A DNA stretch of 64,000 nt, from positions 62,001-126,000 of the forward strand of contig NZ_JYKZ01000005.1 of assembly GCF_001043005.1 (NCBI RefSeq), written 5' to 3'. The first letter of the stretch is position 1. The number at the start of each line of letters is the position of its first letter. Source of the DNA: Pseudomonas psychrophila (GTDB taxonomy: Bacteria > Pseudomonadota > Gammaproteobacteria > Pseudomonadales > Pseudomonadaceae). The position numbers and the translations under genes were made by a program. Below the pieces are notes generated by a model. That model had not been told where the DNA came from. It worked only from the letters and a program-made list of their open reading frames with translations, and ran no database searches. Of the stretch, positions 61,458 to 64,000 are shown piece by piece.

Positions 61458-64000
<2,543 letters not shown>

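Overview
The window is chromosomal DNA of a Pseudomonas, most like the P. fluorescens/fragi side of the genus. This rests on gene content and order (DUF934-cysI, DUF2970, metH; SDR-phosphotransferase-SCP2-histidine phosphatase-sohB), on many REP/REPIN palindromes with GTGGGAGCGGGCTTGCTC-type arms, and on a large palindromic intergenic repeat. No rRNA, tRNA, CRISPR array, transposase or phage gene was seen.

Layout. 0-3.4 kb: end of a TRAP transporter (dctQ, dctM) and a YeeE/YedE sulfur-compound transporter. 3.5-6.5 kb: purine unit (8-oxoguanine deaminase-like amidohydrolase and NCS2 permease). 6.9-10.1 kb: PAS-GGDEF diguanylate cyclase, MFS exporter, DUF1523 membrane protein. 10.3-15.2 kb: iron-starvation unit (ECF sigma, FecR, TonB receptor with signalling domain), in which a 0.79-kb palindromic repeat sits between fecR and the receptor. 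15.3-19 kb: GlxA-type regulator, MgtC protein, divergent MFS/HxlR pair. 19.1-21.6 kb: two-subunit 3-oxoacid CoA-transferase with a divergent LysR gene.

21.7-41.5 kb is an accessory catabolic region and the most interesting part. A divergent promoter at 26.1-26.4 kb drives a leftward unit (MFS, meta-cleavage hydrolase, FadH-like reductase) and a rightward unit (two SDRs, NTF2-like protein, OYE reductase, acyl-CoA synthetase, MBL hydrolase, DUF1302 outer-membrane protein, thiolase-like protein, DUF35-MaoC fusion). A third unit follows: BphC/HsaC-type extradiol dioxygenase, IpdA/IpdB-like pair, EchA20-like hydratase, IpdC-like flavoprotein. The logic is uptake, CoA activation, catechol meta-cleavage with hydrolysis, then CoA-dependent opening of a second ring, as in steroid ring degradation, but without steroid ring-A/B genes or any ring hydroxylase. 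A 16-nt element, GTCTnAwyGGACGATG, precedes the first gene of all three units and appears to define a regulon; its regulator is not evident.

41.6-45.9 kb is an apparently conserved block ending in sohB. From 46 kb to the end, housekeeping sulfur/methionine genes (DUF934, cysI, metH) alternate with two giant paralogous proteins (1703 and 2129 residues) that carry leucine-rich repeats and a C-terminal NEL-type E3 ubiquitin ligase domain with a CxD motif. A second copy of the 0.79-kb palindromic repeat, inverted relative to the first and 41 kb away, lies between them.
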